DNA of 64,000 nt from positions 310,001-374,000 of the forward strand of contig NZ_DGLD01000019.1 of assembly GCF_002387245.1 (NCBI RefSeq). Reading direction: 5' to 3'. Below are positions 53,933-62,277 of the stretch, one piece after another (the first letter of the stretch is position 1; every line of letters begins with the position of its first letter). Source of the DNA: Brevundimonas sp. UBA4553 (GTDB taxonomy: Bacteria > Pseudomonadota > Alphaproteobacteria > Caulobacterales > Caulobacteraceae). A program made the position numbers and the translations under genes. The notes under the pieces are model-generated. The model did not search any database. It saw only the letters and a list, made by a program, of their open reading frames with translations, and was not told the origin of the DNA.

Positions 53933-55424
53933 TCGAACGGTCTTCCATCAGCGGAGCGCTGGCGCCGACGTATTCAGGCGTACCGGTCATGATTCCCTTG
54001 AAGTCTGACAGAGGCGCACCCACGCGCACGCCGCCGGAATCAATGCGCAGCTCCCGAATTGTATCCTCATGGGCGCCGCCTCTGTTCTTGATGATGGAGA
54101 TGGCCTTGCGCAGGCGGCCGCCGGCTTCGAAGAACCGGAACAGGATGACGGCGTCCGCCATGTAGGAGACGCTCAGCTGACCGGTGCCCATGGTCCCCAC
54201 CAGTCCCTGTTGCGGCGCGATCAGGAAGGTCGTGACGCCTTGCTGGTTGAGGTAGGAGAGCAGTTCGTGCATTTGCAGGACGAGCTGCTTCTCCTGGGGC
54301 ATGGCGGAGACGTAGCCGTTCAGGCTGTCGATCACGATGACCCGCGCACCCTTGTTTTCAACCTCGTCGCGGATCCGCCACGCGAACTCGCCCGGAGGCA
54401 TCTCCGCCGGGTCGATCTGCAGCACGGAGACCCGGTCCGCCTCAAGGTGAGGCGTCAGGTCGATATCCATCGCCTTGGAACGGGCCAGCATGGTGCCGAT
54501 GCGTTCATCGAATTCGAAGATGGCCGCGCGTTCGCCTCGGGCGCAGGCGGCGGTGACGTACTGAAGCGCCAGGGTGGTCTTGCCCGCCCCGGCGGGCCCC
54601 GTCAGCAGGGTGCAGGTGCCGCGAAGCGGGCCGCCGGCGAGAAGGGCGTCGATCTCGGGCACGCCGCTCGGCGTCGGCTCTCCCACGAACGGCTCATGAT
54701 GGTCGGAGGCGATCAGCCTCGGATAGACCTCCAGCCCTCCGGTGCGAATATTCATGTCATGGAAGCCGCCGACGAAGTTCACGCCCCGCAGCTTCTGGAT
54801 CTCCAGGCGCCGACGGGCGGCGCCGAAATCAAGGGTGACGCGCTCCAGCGTAATGACGCCGTGGCAGAGGCTGTGCAGATGAGCGTCGCGCTGGCCGTTC
54901 TCGCCTGTCAGATCATCAACAAGGACCACGGTGGCGTTTCGGCCTGCGAAGAACTGCTTGAGCAGCAGGACCTGGCGGCGATAGCGCAAGGCGTCTTGGG
55001 CGAGAAGGCGCATTTCGGACAGGCTGTCAAAGACCACCCGCGTCGGATTGATGCGCTCGACCTCCGACTGGATAAGCCTGATCGTGTTTCCAAGCTCCAG
55101 TTCCCAGGGATGCAGCACCGACTGCTCGCTGCCTTCGCCCAGGACCGAGGCGGCTGAAGACAGTTCGAACAGGCTCACGCCGTCGAGCGACCAGCCGTGA
55201 GAGTCCGCGACCGCCTCAAGTTCCTCAGCCGTCTCGGAGAGGGTGACGTAGAGGACCCGTTCGCCCTTGGCGACGCCGTCCAGCAAGAACTGCAGGCACA
55301 AGGTCGTCTTGCCGGATCCGGGGGCGCCTTCAAGCAAGTAGAGTCGGGACGCCGGCAGACCCCCCTTCAAGATCGTGTCCAGACCAAGGTTTCCAGTGGA
55401 CACGGTTCGGACGGGCTGAGGCAT
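53922..55424 (-). CDS. kaiC: KaiC-family double-RecA ATPase
   Basis: A 500-aa KaiC homolog with two RecA-like lobes. Lobe I has Walker A GAPGSGKTT (33-41) and catalytic acidic SETAEE (63-68). Lobe II has GPAGAGKTT (276-284) and FEFDE (303-307). By hand alignment to the cyanobacterial protein, phosphosite Ser431 is kept (Ser420), Thr432 is Tyr421 and Thr426 is Gly415. It may therefore be phosphorylated on Ser only or act as a timing-independent ATPase. The ATG at 55424 has AGGAG 6 nt upstream. It overlaps the downstream kinase by 11 nt, giving a KaiC-kinase two-gene unit. Confidence 0.92.
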   Translation of the reverse strand: MPQPVRTVSTGNLGLDTILKGGLPASRLYLLEGAPGSGKTTLCLQFLLDGVAKGERVLYVTLSETAEELEAVADSHGWSLDGVSLFELSSAASVLGEGSEQSVLHPWELELGNTIRLIQSEVERINPTRVVFDSLSEMRLLAQDALRYRRQVLLLKQFFAGRNATVVLVDDLTGENGQRDAHLHSLCHGVITLERVTLDFGAARRRLEIQKLRGVNFVGGFHDMNIRTGGLEVYPRLIASDHHEPFVGEPTPSGVPEIDALLAGGPLRGTCTLLTGPAGAGKTTLALQYVTAACARGERAAIFEFDERIGTMLARSKAMDIDLTPHLEADRVSVLQIDPAEMPPGEFAWRIRDEVENKGARVIVIDSLNGYVSAMPQEKQLVLQMHELLSYLNQQGVTTFLIAPQQGLVGTMGTGQLSVSYMADAVILFRFFEAGGRLRKAISIIKNRGGAHEDTIRELRIDSGGVRVGAPLSDFKGIMTGTPEYVGASAPLMEDRSIGA

Positions 55425-55762
55425 GATCTCTCCTTGCGCCTTCATGCTAGGCCGAAGGGAGGCGGGAAGCCAATGCGTCAGAAGAGCGTTCGGACGAGGT
55501 TGCTGACGCGGCTTGTCGCCGGCGCAAGCCGCCCTCGGGCGCAGAGCGTTCGAGCGCATAGAGGATGGCTTCGGGATTCAGCGGCCGGTCTCCGGTTCCA
55601 CGCCCGGGCCGTATGCAGCTTGGCCGTCGTCCTTGAGCGTTGCGCAAAGATATGTCCGCTGGGCCTTGTATTGACGTAAAGAAGTGATCTTGCGCATGGG
55701 GGATGGGCGCGTCAGAGGGGCGCAAGGCGGGGCCTGCGACCTTCAGGGCCGCATGGAAAAGT

Positions 55763-55810
55763 AGACGGCCGGTTGCGCCAAAAGGGGGGCTCTCGCGAAA
55801 CCGGCCGTCT
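55763..55810. repeat. Perfect 12-bp inverted repeat, 24-nt loop
   Basis: AGACGGCCGGTT (55763-55774) and AACCGGCCGTCT (55799-55810), loop with a G6 run. Could be an operator pair, a hairpin of a small RNA, or a terminator. Confidence 0.55.
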
Positions 55811-55875
55811 GCCGATCTCCCTTCCCCGGGGAGTCTGCAAGAATCTAACGCCAAGCCGGCCGGGGCGCTCCCTTG

Positions 55876-55891
55876 TGTCGGGTTCCGGACA
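55876..55891. promoter_or_regulatory. Imperfect dyad TGTCGG-N4-CGGACA upstream of a lipoprotein gene
   Basis: Near copy of the dyad at 42003-42018, including the preceding CCTTG. 190 nt upstream of the lipoprotein gene at 56081. Confidence 0.35.
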
Positions 55892-56080
55892 CTGGGCGAG
55901 GCCGCGCCCAGGCGGTCGCAAGGTTGGAGCCTGACGCCGATCAACCGCCGTCGTTGCGAGGTGGTCGCCCGCACGAGGACCTGAACCCCCTGGCGGGTTC
56001 CATTCAAACTGCCTGCGAAATGCGGGCAACCCTTCAGGCGGCGAGAGACTTGTTCCGGGGCAAATGAAAGGCCCCGAGAT

Positions 56081-56428
56081 ATGAAACTCCTCATCCCCGC
56101 CCTGGCTTCGACAGCCTTCCTGCTGACCGCATGCAGCGACAACGCTTCTGATCGTGGTCAGGTGGAAGGGCCCGCCGTCTCAGGGTCCGAAGCGCCGCGG
56201 AACCCTGCTGTCGACACGGGCGGCGGTGAAACCCTGACGCCTGGCGCCAACTCCTTCACCGAAGCCCAGGCTCGTTCCGCGATTGAAAAGCAGGGTTACG
56301 TCGTCTCCGGCCCCCTGAGCCAGGACGCACAGGGCGTCTGGAGCGCCTCGGCGACCAAGGACGGCGCCGAGGCCGTGGTCTCGATCGACTACAAGGGCGT
56401 CGTGAGCGCCGCGGCGCCCGCCCGCTAA
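56081..56428 (+). CDS. Small lipoprotein
   Basis: A 115-aa exported lipoprotein: signal with lipobox LLTAC (Cys18), a low-complexity Gly/Pro/Ser-rich stretch (~20-60), and a C-terminal PepSY-like or small alpha/beta domain (FTEAQARSAIEKQGYVV ... GVWSASATKDGAEAVVSIDYKG). It is 41 nt upstream of the GSP17M-like gene. Function unknown; the C-terminal pattern resembles small periplasmic domains. Confidence 0.8.
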   Translation: MKLLIPALASTAFLLTACSDNASDRGQVEGPAVSGSEAPRNPAVDTGGGETLTPGANSFTEAQARSAIEKQGYVVSGPLSQDAQGVWSASATKDGAEAVVSIDYKGVVSAAAPAR

Positions 56429-56469
56429 TAAGAGTCCCTCCCAGGTTTTTGTTTTAAAGGATATTTTCC

Positions 56470-57114
56470 ATGACGACCGTAACCCGATTGTTTGACCGGC
56501 ACACCGAAGCCCTGGCGGCGGTTTCGGAGCTCGAAGCCACGGGCGTGGCTGCCTCGGACATCAGCATCATCTCGAACAACGCCGACGACTGGCATGCCGG
56601 GCATCGCCATGACGGCCACGCCTCCGGCCCCCTGGGCGACCGGAACGGCGACGGCGTCAACGACGTGGGCGAAGGCGCCGGCAAGGGGGCGGCCGCCGGC
56701 GGCGCGCTGGGAGCGGGCGCCGGGGTGCTGGCGGGCCTCGGCATGTTGGCCATCCCGGGCCTGGGCCCCGTGGTGGCGGCCGGTTGGCTAGCGTCGACCG
56801 CGGTCGGCGCGGCCGTCGGCGCGGCCGCAGGCGGCGCGACCGGCGGGCTTCTCGGCGCCCTGAAGGAAGCCGGGCATGGCGATGACGATGCGCACGTCTA
56901 CGCCGAAGGCGTTCGTCGCGGCGGGACCTTGGTGAGCGTGAAGACGTCCGACGCCGAGCGCGCCAGGGTCGAGACGATTCTGAACAACCGCCAAGGACTG
57001 GACGCGGTGACGCGAGGCGGCGCCTACCGTCAGGCCGGATGGACGGAATTCGACCCGCGCGGCGAGCCCTATTCCCGCGAGCAGATCGAGGCAGAGCGCG
57101 CACGCTACCGTTAA
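56470..57114 (+). CDS. General stress protein 17M-like protein
   Basis: A 214-aa protein with a general-stress-protein 17M/YflT-like N-terminal domain (VTRLFDRHTEALAAVSELEATGVAASDISIISNN). A Gly/Ala-rich hydrophobic middle follows (GLGMLAIPGLGPVVAAGWLASTAVGAAVGAAAGG, ~ residues 75-130, possibly membrane-inserting), then a charged C-terminus. Proteins of this group are stress-induced; molecular function is unknown. A good terminator hairpin follows. Confidence 0.85.
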   Translation: MTTVTRLFDRHTEALAAVSELEATGVAASDISIISNNADDWHAGHRHDGHASGPLGDRNGDGVNDVGEGAGKGAAAGGALGAGAGVLAGLGMLAIPGLGPVVAAGWLASTAVGAAVGAAAGGATGGLLGALKEAGHGDDDAHVYAEGVRRGGTLVSVKTSDAERARVETILNNRQGLDAVTRGGAYRQAGWTEFDPRGEPYSREQIEAERARYR

Positions 57115-57138
57115 GCGGCCTGATCGAAAACCGGACTG

Positions 57139-57169
57139 AGGCGTCGCTCCCCGAGGAGCGGCGCCTTTT
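57139..57169 (+). terminator. Intrinsic terminator
   Basis: 12-bp stem with one G-T wobble (AGGCGtCGCTCC / GGAGCGgCGCCT), CCGA loop, followed by TTTT. Downstream of the GSP17M-like gene. Confidence 0.75.
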
Positions 57170-57198
57170 CGTATCCGCGGTCGCGGCGAGTTTCGTTT

Positions 57199-57981
57199 TC
57201 AGGCGGCGGTGGGCTCGACAGGCGGCGCCCAGCTTGAGGGCTCAGCGGGTCGCATGGCGGTTGGGGAAGGGCGGGTGGAAGGGAGGGGCGTCCCCCCGCC
57301 GCAGCCGCAGGAAGCGCTACGAAGGCCAGGGAGGTCGAGGATCTGGACCTTGCCGCGCCCGAACTTGACCAGCCCCTTCTCCTGTAAACGCCCGGCTGCG
57401 GCGTTGATGCTCGTTCTCTGCACGCCGAGCATGGCTCCGAAGTCCGCCTGGGTGAGCCCCAGGGGCGCGCCGTTAGCCCCGCAGTGCAGGCGGACCAGCC
57501 ACTTCGCCAGACGTTCCTGCACGCAATGGGACCCGTTGCAGGCCGCTTCCTCGGCCAGGGCCATGAGTCGAAGGGAGGATTGCAAGGCTACAAGCCGGTT
57601 GAGCCAGTCGCGGCCGAGGCCGTCGATCACGCTGGCGGCGGGCGTCCTGCACGCCAGCGTGTCCGTCAGGGCCCGCGCCTCGGGACGGTTGCATTCGGGG
57701 TGGAGGGCCTGGTCCCATCCGTGGACCGAGCCGGCCACCACCGCGGCGACGCAGATCCGCCCTCCGTTTGGAAAGAGACCCAGGACGCCGGAAAGCACGA
57801 AGGTCAAATGGCCGTCTTCCGCCAGCGTCTGGCCCGCCGCGATGGGCATGAGGACGCCTTGGGACTGGGCCCGGGATTGCACCTGGGGCGGAAGCGCCTG
57901 GAACACGGGGTGGTCGCCAAGGTCCAAGCCCGGGCGCCGGCCGTTTTCCGTGGTGTCGACGAGGCTGATCACTGCTGTCAT
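57199..57981 (-). CDS. Crp/Fnr-family transcription regulator (paralog B)
   Basis: A 260-aa regulator: cNMP-like barrel (from LGDHPVFQALPPQVQSRAQS) and winged helix (LTQADFGAMLGVQRTSINAAAGRLQEKGLV). A close paralog of the gene at 17267-18052 along the whole length, so they arose by duplication. The ATG at 57981 has GGGAG 6 nt upstream. An upstream motif shared with paralog A lies at the same distance (58028-58039). It is divergent from a third Crp-type gene. No Cys cluster for oxygen sensing; effector unknown. Confidence 0.9.
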   Translation of the reverse strand: MTAVISLVDTTENGRRPGLDLGDHPVFQALPPQVQSRAQSQGVLMPIAAGQTLAEDGHLTFVLSGVLGLFPNGGRICVAAVVAGSVHGWDQALHPECNRPEARALTDTLACRTPAASVIDGLGRDWLNRLVALQSSLRLMALAEEAACNGSHCVQERLAKWLVRLHCGANGAPLGLTQADFGAMLGVQRTSINAAAGRLQEKGLVKFGRGKVQILDLPGLRSASCGCGGGTPLPSTRPSPTAMRPAEPSSWAPPVEPTAA

Positions 57982-58027
57982 CTGATACTCCCAGGCAAAG
58001 ACTGGAGCAGTCGGAAGTCGCCGCACT

Positions 58028-58039
58028 TACATGGGTTAA
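58028..58039 (-). promoter_or_regulatory. Conserved motif upstream of Crp paralog B
   Basis: TACATGGGTTAA (plus strand), preceded by CCGCACT; a near copy of 18098-18109. It lies between two divergent Crp-type genes and could serve both. Confidence 0.4.
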
Positions 58040-58158
58040 GGAAGGCAGATGGAGGCGTCGCGCAGGGCCAGGCGCTGATGCCTGGCCTTCATGGCGGAAC
58101 GGGCCCGCTGTCGGGGGATTATGACAGAGGTTGAACGACTGACGGCGAGGAGATCGTC

Positions 58159-58878
58159 CTGATCAACCCCCTGATCGAAAAGCTGTCCCGTCGCGACGAC
58201 CTCGACGCGCGGGAACGACAGGCCCTCGGCGATGTCCTGCAACCGCCGGTCGTGGTCCGCGCGGGCGTGGACATCGCCGAGCAATACTCCTCGCCCGCCT
58301 ACAGCAGCCTGGTGCTCGACGGCTTCGCCGCGCGCTATGTCGTCCTTCTCAACGGCGCCCGACAGATCACGGAACTGAATGTCCCGGGCGACTTCGTCGA
58401 CCTCCACAGCTTGATGATGAATCCGATGGACCACGGGGTGGTGGCGCTCACGGACTGCGCCATCAGCCGCGCGCCCCACGATGGGTTGCGTCGCCTGACG
58501 GAAACAGAACCCCATCTGACCCGACTCCTATGGATGGACACCCTGATCGACGCGGCGGTGCACCGCCAATGGATCGCGGGTCTGGGACGCCGAACGGCCC
58601 TGGCGCGCCTAGCCCACCTTCTTTGCGAACTCTATCTGCGACTTGTGACGGTGCATCGGGCGGGGGACTGGAGGATGGAGCTGCCGCTGAGCCAGGCGGT
58701 CCTGGCCGACGTGCTCGGCCTGTCGGACGTCCACGTCAACCGATCGATCGCCCAGCTTCGCGCCTCGGGGATTGTGGTCTGGACCGGGCGGGTTATCGAA
58801 TTGCGCGACTGGGACGCCCTGGCGAAACAGGCGGAATTCGATCCCACCTATCTGCGGCTGTCGAAAGCCCCTGTTTAG
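58159..58878 (+). CDS. Crp/Fnr-family transcription regulator with probable CTG start
   Basis: A 239-aa regulator with a sensor barrel (~10-125) and C-terminal helix-turn-helix (LSQAVLADVLGLSDVHVNRSIAQLRASGIV). A conventional start at GTG 58252 would remove the first 31 residues, yet they read INPLIEKLSRRDDLDARERQ, the normal Fnr/FixK-type beginning. Between the upstream stop at 58132 and 58252 there is no ATG, GTG or TTG; a CTG at 58159 has GAGGAG 6 nt before it. So I place the start there. It could also be a mutated start that lowers expression. Confidence 0.78.
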   Translation: MINPLIEKLSRRDDLDARERQALGDVLQPPVVVRAGVDIAEQYSSPAYSSLVLDGFAARYVVLLNGARQITELNVPGDFVDLHSLMMNPMDHGVVALTDCAISRAPHDGLRRLTETEPHLTRLLWMDTLIDAAVHRQWIAGLGRRTALARLAHLLCELYLRLVTVHRAGDWRMELPLSQAVLADVLGLSDVHVNRSIAQLRASGIVVWTGRVIELRDWDALAKQAEFDPTYLRLSKAPV

Positions 58879-58989
58879 ATCTCGGCCCCACGACGTGATG
58901 GGCCGCGTCCGAACCGGCCCGCTGTGCGGATCAGGGAAGCGTCCCTGTATGGGCTCGACCTGGGTCGGTCCGATTGCGCCTCCAGCCTG

Positions 58990-59745
58990 TCAGGAAGCCG
59001 CGGGCAGCAGGGGGCCGCAGACCGCGCTTAGGCTGGCGGCCTGGGTCAGGCCTTTCAGGTCCTGCAAGACCGTGCGCCCGGCCCGGTAATCAACCAGGAC
59101 GTCGCGGCGAAGCTGTTGCAGCGTGCGATTCATATGGACGGCGCTCAGGCCCAGGATATCGGCGAGGACGTCCTGCGTCAGCGGCAGGTGCAGCACGCCG
59201 CCGCCGGCCGTTCCCAAGCGTACCTGCCGTTCATAGAGCTCCAGCAGGAGGTGGGCGGTGCGTTCATAGGCGTTCAGCCGACCGAGGCGGATGACCTGGC
59301 GCGCCATCCGCAGGCGTTCGGCGGTCCGGAAGCGTCGCCAGGCCTCGCGAAGCGGGGACGCCGCGGGCCCAGGTTCGGAAAGCGCGATCCAGAAGGCGGT
59401 GGCGTCGACCGTGACGATCTCGGTGAGCGCCCAAACCTGCAGGTCGGCGTCGACCGACCCGGAAGCGACGATCACATCCCCGGGGAGGCTGAGACCGACG
59501 ATCTGGCGTCGACCATCCGTGAGCATGGCGCCCCGCGCAATCCAGCCCTTCACCACGAGGCGCGCCTGATTGCGCTCGGGATCGAGGGGGAGGGCGGCTC
59601 CGGCCGGCAATTGCTGGGGAGCGGCGGTGAAGCTGCGACGGATCATCGTCGTATCGTCGGGGGCGACTGGGGCGAAACTGGCCAACATCCGCTCCAACGG
59701 GGAGGTGAGCCGTTCTCCAAGACCTGTTTCCGACTGATTCTTCAT
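58990..59745 (-). CDS. Crp/Fnr-family transcription regulator
   Basis: A 251-aa regulator: N-terminal extension, barrel (~40-140; KGWIARGAMLTDGRRQIVGLSLPGDVI) and C-terminal winged helix (LTQDVLADILGLSAVHMNRTLQQLRRDVLV). It is more distant from paralogs A and B but closer in its HTH to the gene at 58159 (shared VLADxLGLSxVHxNR). It converges on that gene. A motif related to the A/B upstream element lies about 40 nt before its ATG. Confidence 0.88.
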   Translation of the reverse strand: MKNQSETGLGERLTSPLERMLASFAPVAPDDTTMIRRSFTAAPQQLPAGAALPLDPERNQARLVVKGWIARGAMLTDGRRQIVGLSLPGDVIVASGSVDADLQVWALTEIVTVDATAFWIALSEPGPAASPLREAWRRFRTAERLRMARQVIRLGRLNAYERTAHLLLELYERQVRLGTAGGGVLHLPLTQDVLADILGLSAVHMNRTLQQLRRDVLVDYRAGRTVLQDLKGLTQAASLSAVCGPLLPAAS

Positions 59746-59784
59746 GGCCTTAGACCAACAGCATGGCTTCGGCGCTCAGTTCTT

Positions 59785-59796
59785 TACATAGGTTGG
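59785..59796 (-). promoter_or_regulatory. Motif upstream of the third Crp-type gene
   Basis: TACATAGGTTGG (plus strand), related to TACATGGGTTAG/A upstream of Crp paralogs A and B, about 40 nt from the start. Confidence 0.3.
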
Positions 59797-59949
59797 TTTT
59801 TGCGACTTTCGGTGAAGCTCGAAGGCCGATTTACGACCGCTGGACGGTCTGTAGACCTGGCATCGGCTCAAGCGCTTCCGTCCGGATTGATCTGCTTGTC
59901 GTCGGGCGAGCCTCGCGCGGTCGCGTAGAGGCGGGCGCCGGGGAGGGGC

Positions 59950-60450
59950 TCACGCAGCCAGACGAGCGTCGAGGAGCAAGACCGATTCAGAGTCGCCTGA
60001 CGCGGGTTCCAGAGCAGCGGCCGTAAGGGCGCGCGCCCTAGCCGCTGGCGTGGAGGCTGCTTCCGCGGGCGGAGACATGAAGACATAGAAGCCGCGGTTG
60101 GCCATGGCGGCCAGAAACTCTTCTTCGGCGGCAGGGTCGTCGAACATGGGGCGGGCCTGTCTCCCTTCGGTTGGGCGGGAGGAGGTAACGAGAGGACAGG
60201 CCTCGGCGTTCCAAGGGTCCGACACTGGATTGCCGACTTTCGCGGCAGGCGTTCGTCGGCCTTGGGCGGCGCGTTCCAGCGGCGCTTCGACGCCCGTCAT
60301 CGTGGGATCCGGTCGCTTTTCCTGGTTTCGGGAAAACCCCGTCAGAGCTGCGCCGAGGCAGATCACGGCCAGCAACAGTCCGATCAGGCCCAAAAGCCGC
60401 GGAAGCCGGTTCGGCCGTCGCAGGATGGGCGGTTTTTCGGCGGGGTCCAT
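59950..60450 (-). CDS. Membrane-anchored hypothetical protein
   Basis: A 166-aa protein with one N-terminal membrane helix (residues ~18-39, RLLGLIGLLLAVICLGAALTG) and an extracytoplasmic or cytoplasmic Ala/Pro-rich tail (with EEEFLAAMANRGFYVFM). AAGGAAAG precedes the ATG. No family recognised. Confidence 0.55.
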   Translation of the reverse strand: MDPAEKPPILRRPNRLPRLLGLIGLLLAVICLGAALTGFSRNQEKRPDPTMTGVEAPLERAAQGRRTPAAKVGNPVSDPWNAEACPLVTSSRPTEGRQARPMFDDPAAEEEFLAAMANRGFYVFMSPPAEAASTPAARARALTAAALEPASGDSESVLLLDARLAA

Positions 60451-60837
60451 GGCGGTCTTTCCTTGCGGTGGAAGCGGGAAACCAAGCCCCGTCGGTCAGC
60501 ATCTGTTCCCTAGAAGCATGGAGCGGGCGGCGTGAGGTCAACTGGCTTTGGAGCCATTGCTTCGAAGCTATGCATCTCTCACGGCGGACCCGGGATGGAA
60601 CCCTTCGCCGCACGACCCATTGCAGCAGAGGAGCAGTGATGCGCTCCATCCTTCGTGCGGCAGGCGTTGCACCCGTGGCGTGCGACGCATGCCAAACGTC
60701 GAGGACGGAGCGTCGGACCGCTCTATCCCTCATGGTCTGGCCAGGTTCCGCACGGCCTACTGGCTTGGTGCGCGCTCGCTCCGGTGGGGTTTCCATCGCG
60801 ACTCCACATCGGAAGGGCGGCATGAGAGGCTGGCCCG
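60451..60837. other. Intergenic region, no gene seen
   Basis: About 390 nt between the membrane protein gene and the divergent SRAP gene. Frames are shadows. No hairpin or RNA gene obvious. Confidence 0.35.
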
Positions 60838-61557
60838 ATGTGCAACCGGTACGCCCTGACCACGAGCCAGGCGGCGATTCGCCAAGCCGCGAACGCCATG
60901 CGCGATCTGACCGGCAATCTCGCGGCTCAGCCTGGGATCTTTCCGGACCAGTCGGCCCCCGTCATCAGGACCGGAGAAGACGGGGTTCGAGAGCTGGCGA
61001 TGGCGCGGTGGGGCCTGCCGTCGCCGTCCCGGACGATCCTCGAGGCGGCAGGACGGCGCGCGGACAGGATGAGGAGCCGCGGCGAGCGGGCGGATCTGCA
61101 CCTCTTGCTGAAGGACGAGCCGGACAGGGGGCTGACCAATATCCGCCATCCTGAAAACCTCCACTGGCGCCCCTACCAGGCGGCGGCGCAGAGATGTCTG
61201 GTCCCCTTCACCAGCTTCAGCGAGTTCAACAGGGCTGCGGGCGGCGACATCTGGTTCGCCCTGTCCGACGATCGTCCGCTGGCCTTCTTCGCCGGCCTCT
61301 GGCGAGGACGTTGGACCGGCGTCCGCGCCCTTAACAAAGGGCGAGAAACCCTTGACCTATTTGGATTTCTTACCTGCCAACCCAATGCAGAGGTGGAGGC
61401 GGTCCACCCCAAGGCCATGCCCGTCATCCTGACGGAGGACGAGGACCTTGAGCGGTGGCTGTCAGCGCCCTGGGCTGAGGCGCGAAGTCTGCAGCGGCCT
61501 CTGGCTGACGGCGCGCTTTCCATCGTAAAGCGAGGAGCGCCCCTGGATGACGCCTGA
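60838..61557 (+). CDS. SOS response-associated peptidase family protein (YedK/HMCES, SRAP)
   Basis: Forms a covalent shield on abasic sites in single-stranded DNA. The 239 aa begin with the catalytic MCNRY (Cys2, exposed after Met removal). They continue with the conserved TNIRHPE region, CLVPFTSFSEF (equivalent of the family's CL-P--GFYEW active-site Glu), and HPKAMPVIL (active-site His), all SRAP hallmarks. It overlaps the small gene downstream by 11 nt. It adds a second DNA-repair function to the window, but is not linked to mfd. Confidence 0.9.
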   Translation: MCNRYALTTSQAAIRQAANAMRDLTGNLAAQPGIFPDQSAPVIRTGEDGVRELAMARWGLPSPSRTILEAAGRRADRMRSRGERADLHLLLKDEPDRGLTNIRHPENLHWRPYQAAAQRCLVPFTSFSEFNRAAGGDIWFALSDDRPLAFFAGLWRGRWTGVRALNKGRETLDLFGFLTCQPNAEVEAVHPKAMPVILTEDEDLERWLSAPWAEARSLQRPLADGALSIVKRGAPLDDA

Positions 61558-61726
61558 CGACGAACGCGAACTGGCGCTGAAGCTGTCGCGCGACGCGCAT
61601 CGTCTTCATGAACGATCGCGCCGGGCGAGCTGGATCGGAGCGTCGATCTGGCTGCGGTTCAGGGCTCTGATGTGTGAGGAGACGGCGGCGCACCTGCATC
61701 GTCGTTCGGAACGATCGGACAGCTAG
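61547..61726 (+). CDS. Small basic hypothetical protein (59 aa), coupled to SRAP gene
   Basis: Reads MTPDDERELALKLSRDAHRL, later WIGASIWLRFRALMCEETA and a His/Arg-rich end. It starts 11 nt inside the SRAP gene, with CGAGGAG upstream, so it is likely co-translated. The charged helix pattern may bind nucleic acid or protein. No family recognised. Confidence 0.5.
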   Translation: MTPDDERELALKLSRDAHRLHERSRRASWIGASIWLRFRALMCEETAAHLHRRSERSDS

Positions 61727-61840
61727 ATCTCTGCGCGCTCCTGTCGAAGCCGGCGGTGTAAAGCCTCTTCTCGATACATGGGCCTGAGCGCACGCTACGA
61801 TCCTGAGCGACGTATTGTGAAGGCCAGGCCGACCGCGCGC

Positions 61841-62113
61841 TCAACCGACGGGATCAAGCAGGGCGGCGCGCGGCCGGGATTTCATCTCGGACGACAAGGC
61901 GGATGGGACGCCGGGGCAGGGAGGGGCGCCGGAACACCCGCCCTGTTCCACGGCCTCGATCCGAAGAACGACGTCGCTCCAGGCGAGGGTCAGGCTTTCC
62001 ACCACCCTGTCAGGAGAGGCGTCGAAATCCACCTTGGCGAAGGCGTCGTTCATCCAGATCTGGACTTCGCGAGCCAGGTCCGCCCGTAAATCCTCAGCGA
62101 CGATGTCAGTCAT
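61841..62113 (-). CDS. Small hypothetical protein
   Basis: A 90-aa protein: acidic helical first half (MTDIVAEDLRADLAREVQIWMNDAF, then SPDRVVESLTLAWSDVVLRIEAV) and a low-complexity Pro/Ser-rich end. The ATG at 62113 has a G-rich upstream stretch; in-frame ATGs upstream are possible. No family recognised. Divergent from the LuxR-type gene. Confidence 0.5.
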   Translation of the reverse strand: MTDIVAEDLRADLAREVQIWMNDAFAKVDFDASPDRVVESLTLAWSDVVLRIEAVEQGGCSGAPPCPGVPSALSSEMKSRPRAALLDPVG

Positions 62114-62277
62114 GGAAGCCCCCGCCCCTCCGACGAAGACCATGCAGGGTTGCGTCGGCGGCCGATCTTCTAACAGGGGTGGCGCGAGCTTGTCCAGTTG
62201 AACGCGGTTCACTGTTAACTGTCCTGTAGACGCGTGGCGCGGGGTGGATTAGCTCGGACGATCCAGGGGAGTGCGCT

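Larger units (their letters stand above)
55425..56080. other. Long divergent intergenic region between kaiC and a lipoprotein gene
   Basis: About 650 nt, no supported gene. It holds a 12-bp perfect inverted repeat (55763-55810) and the dyad at 55876-55891. Promoters of both flanking genes must lie here. Confidence 0.45.
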
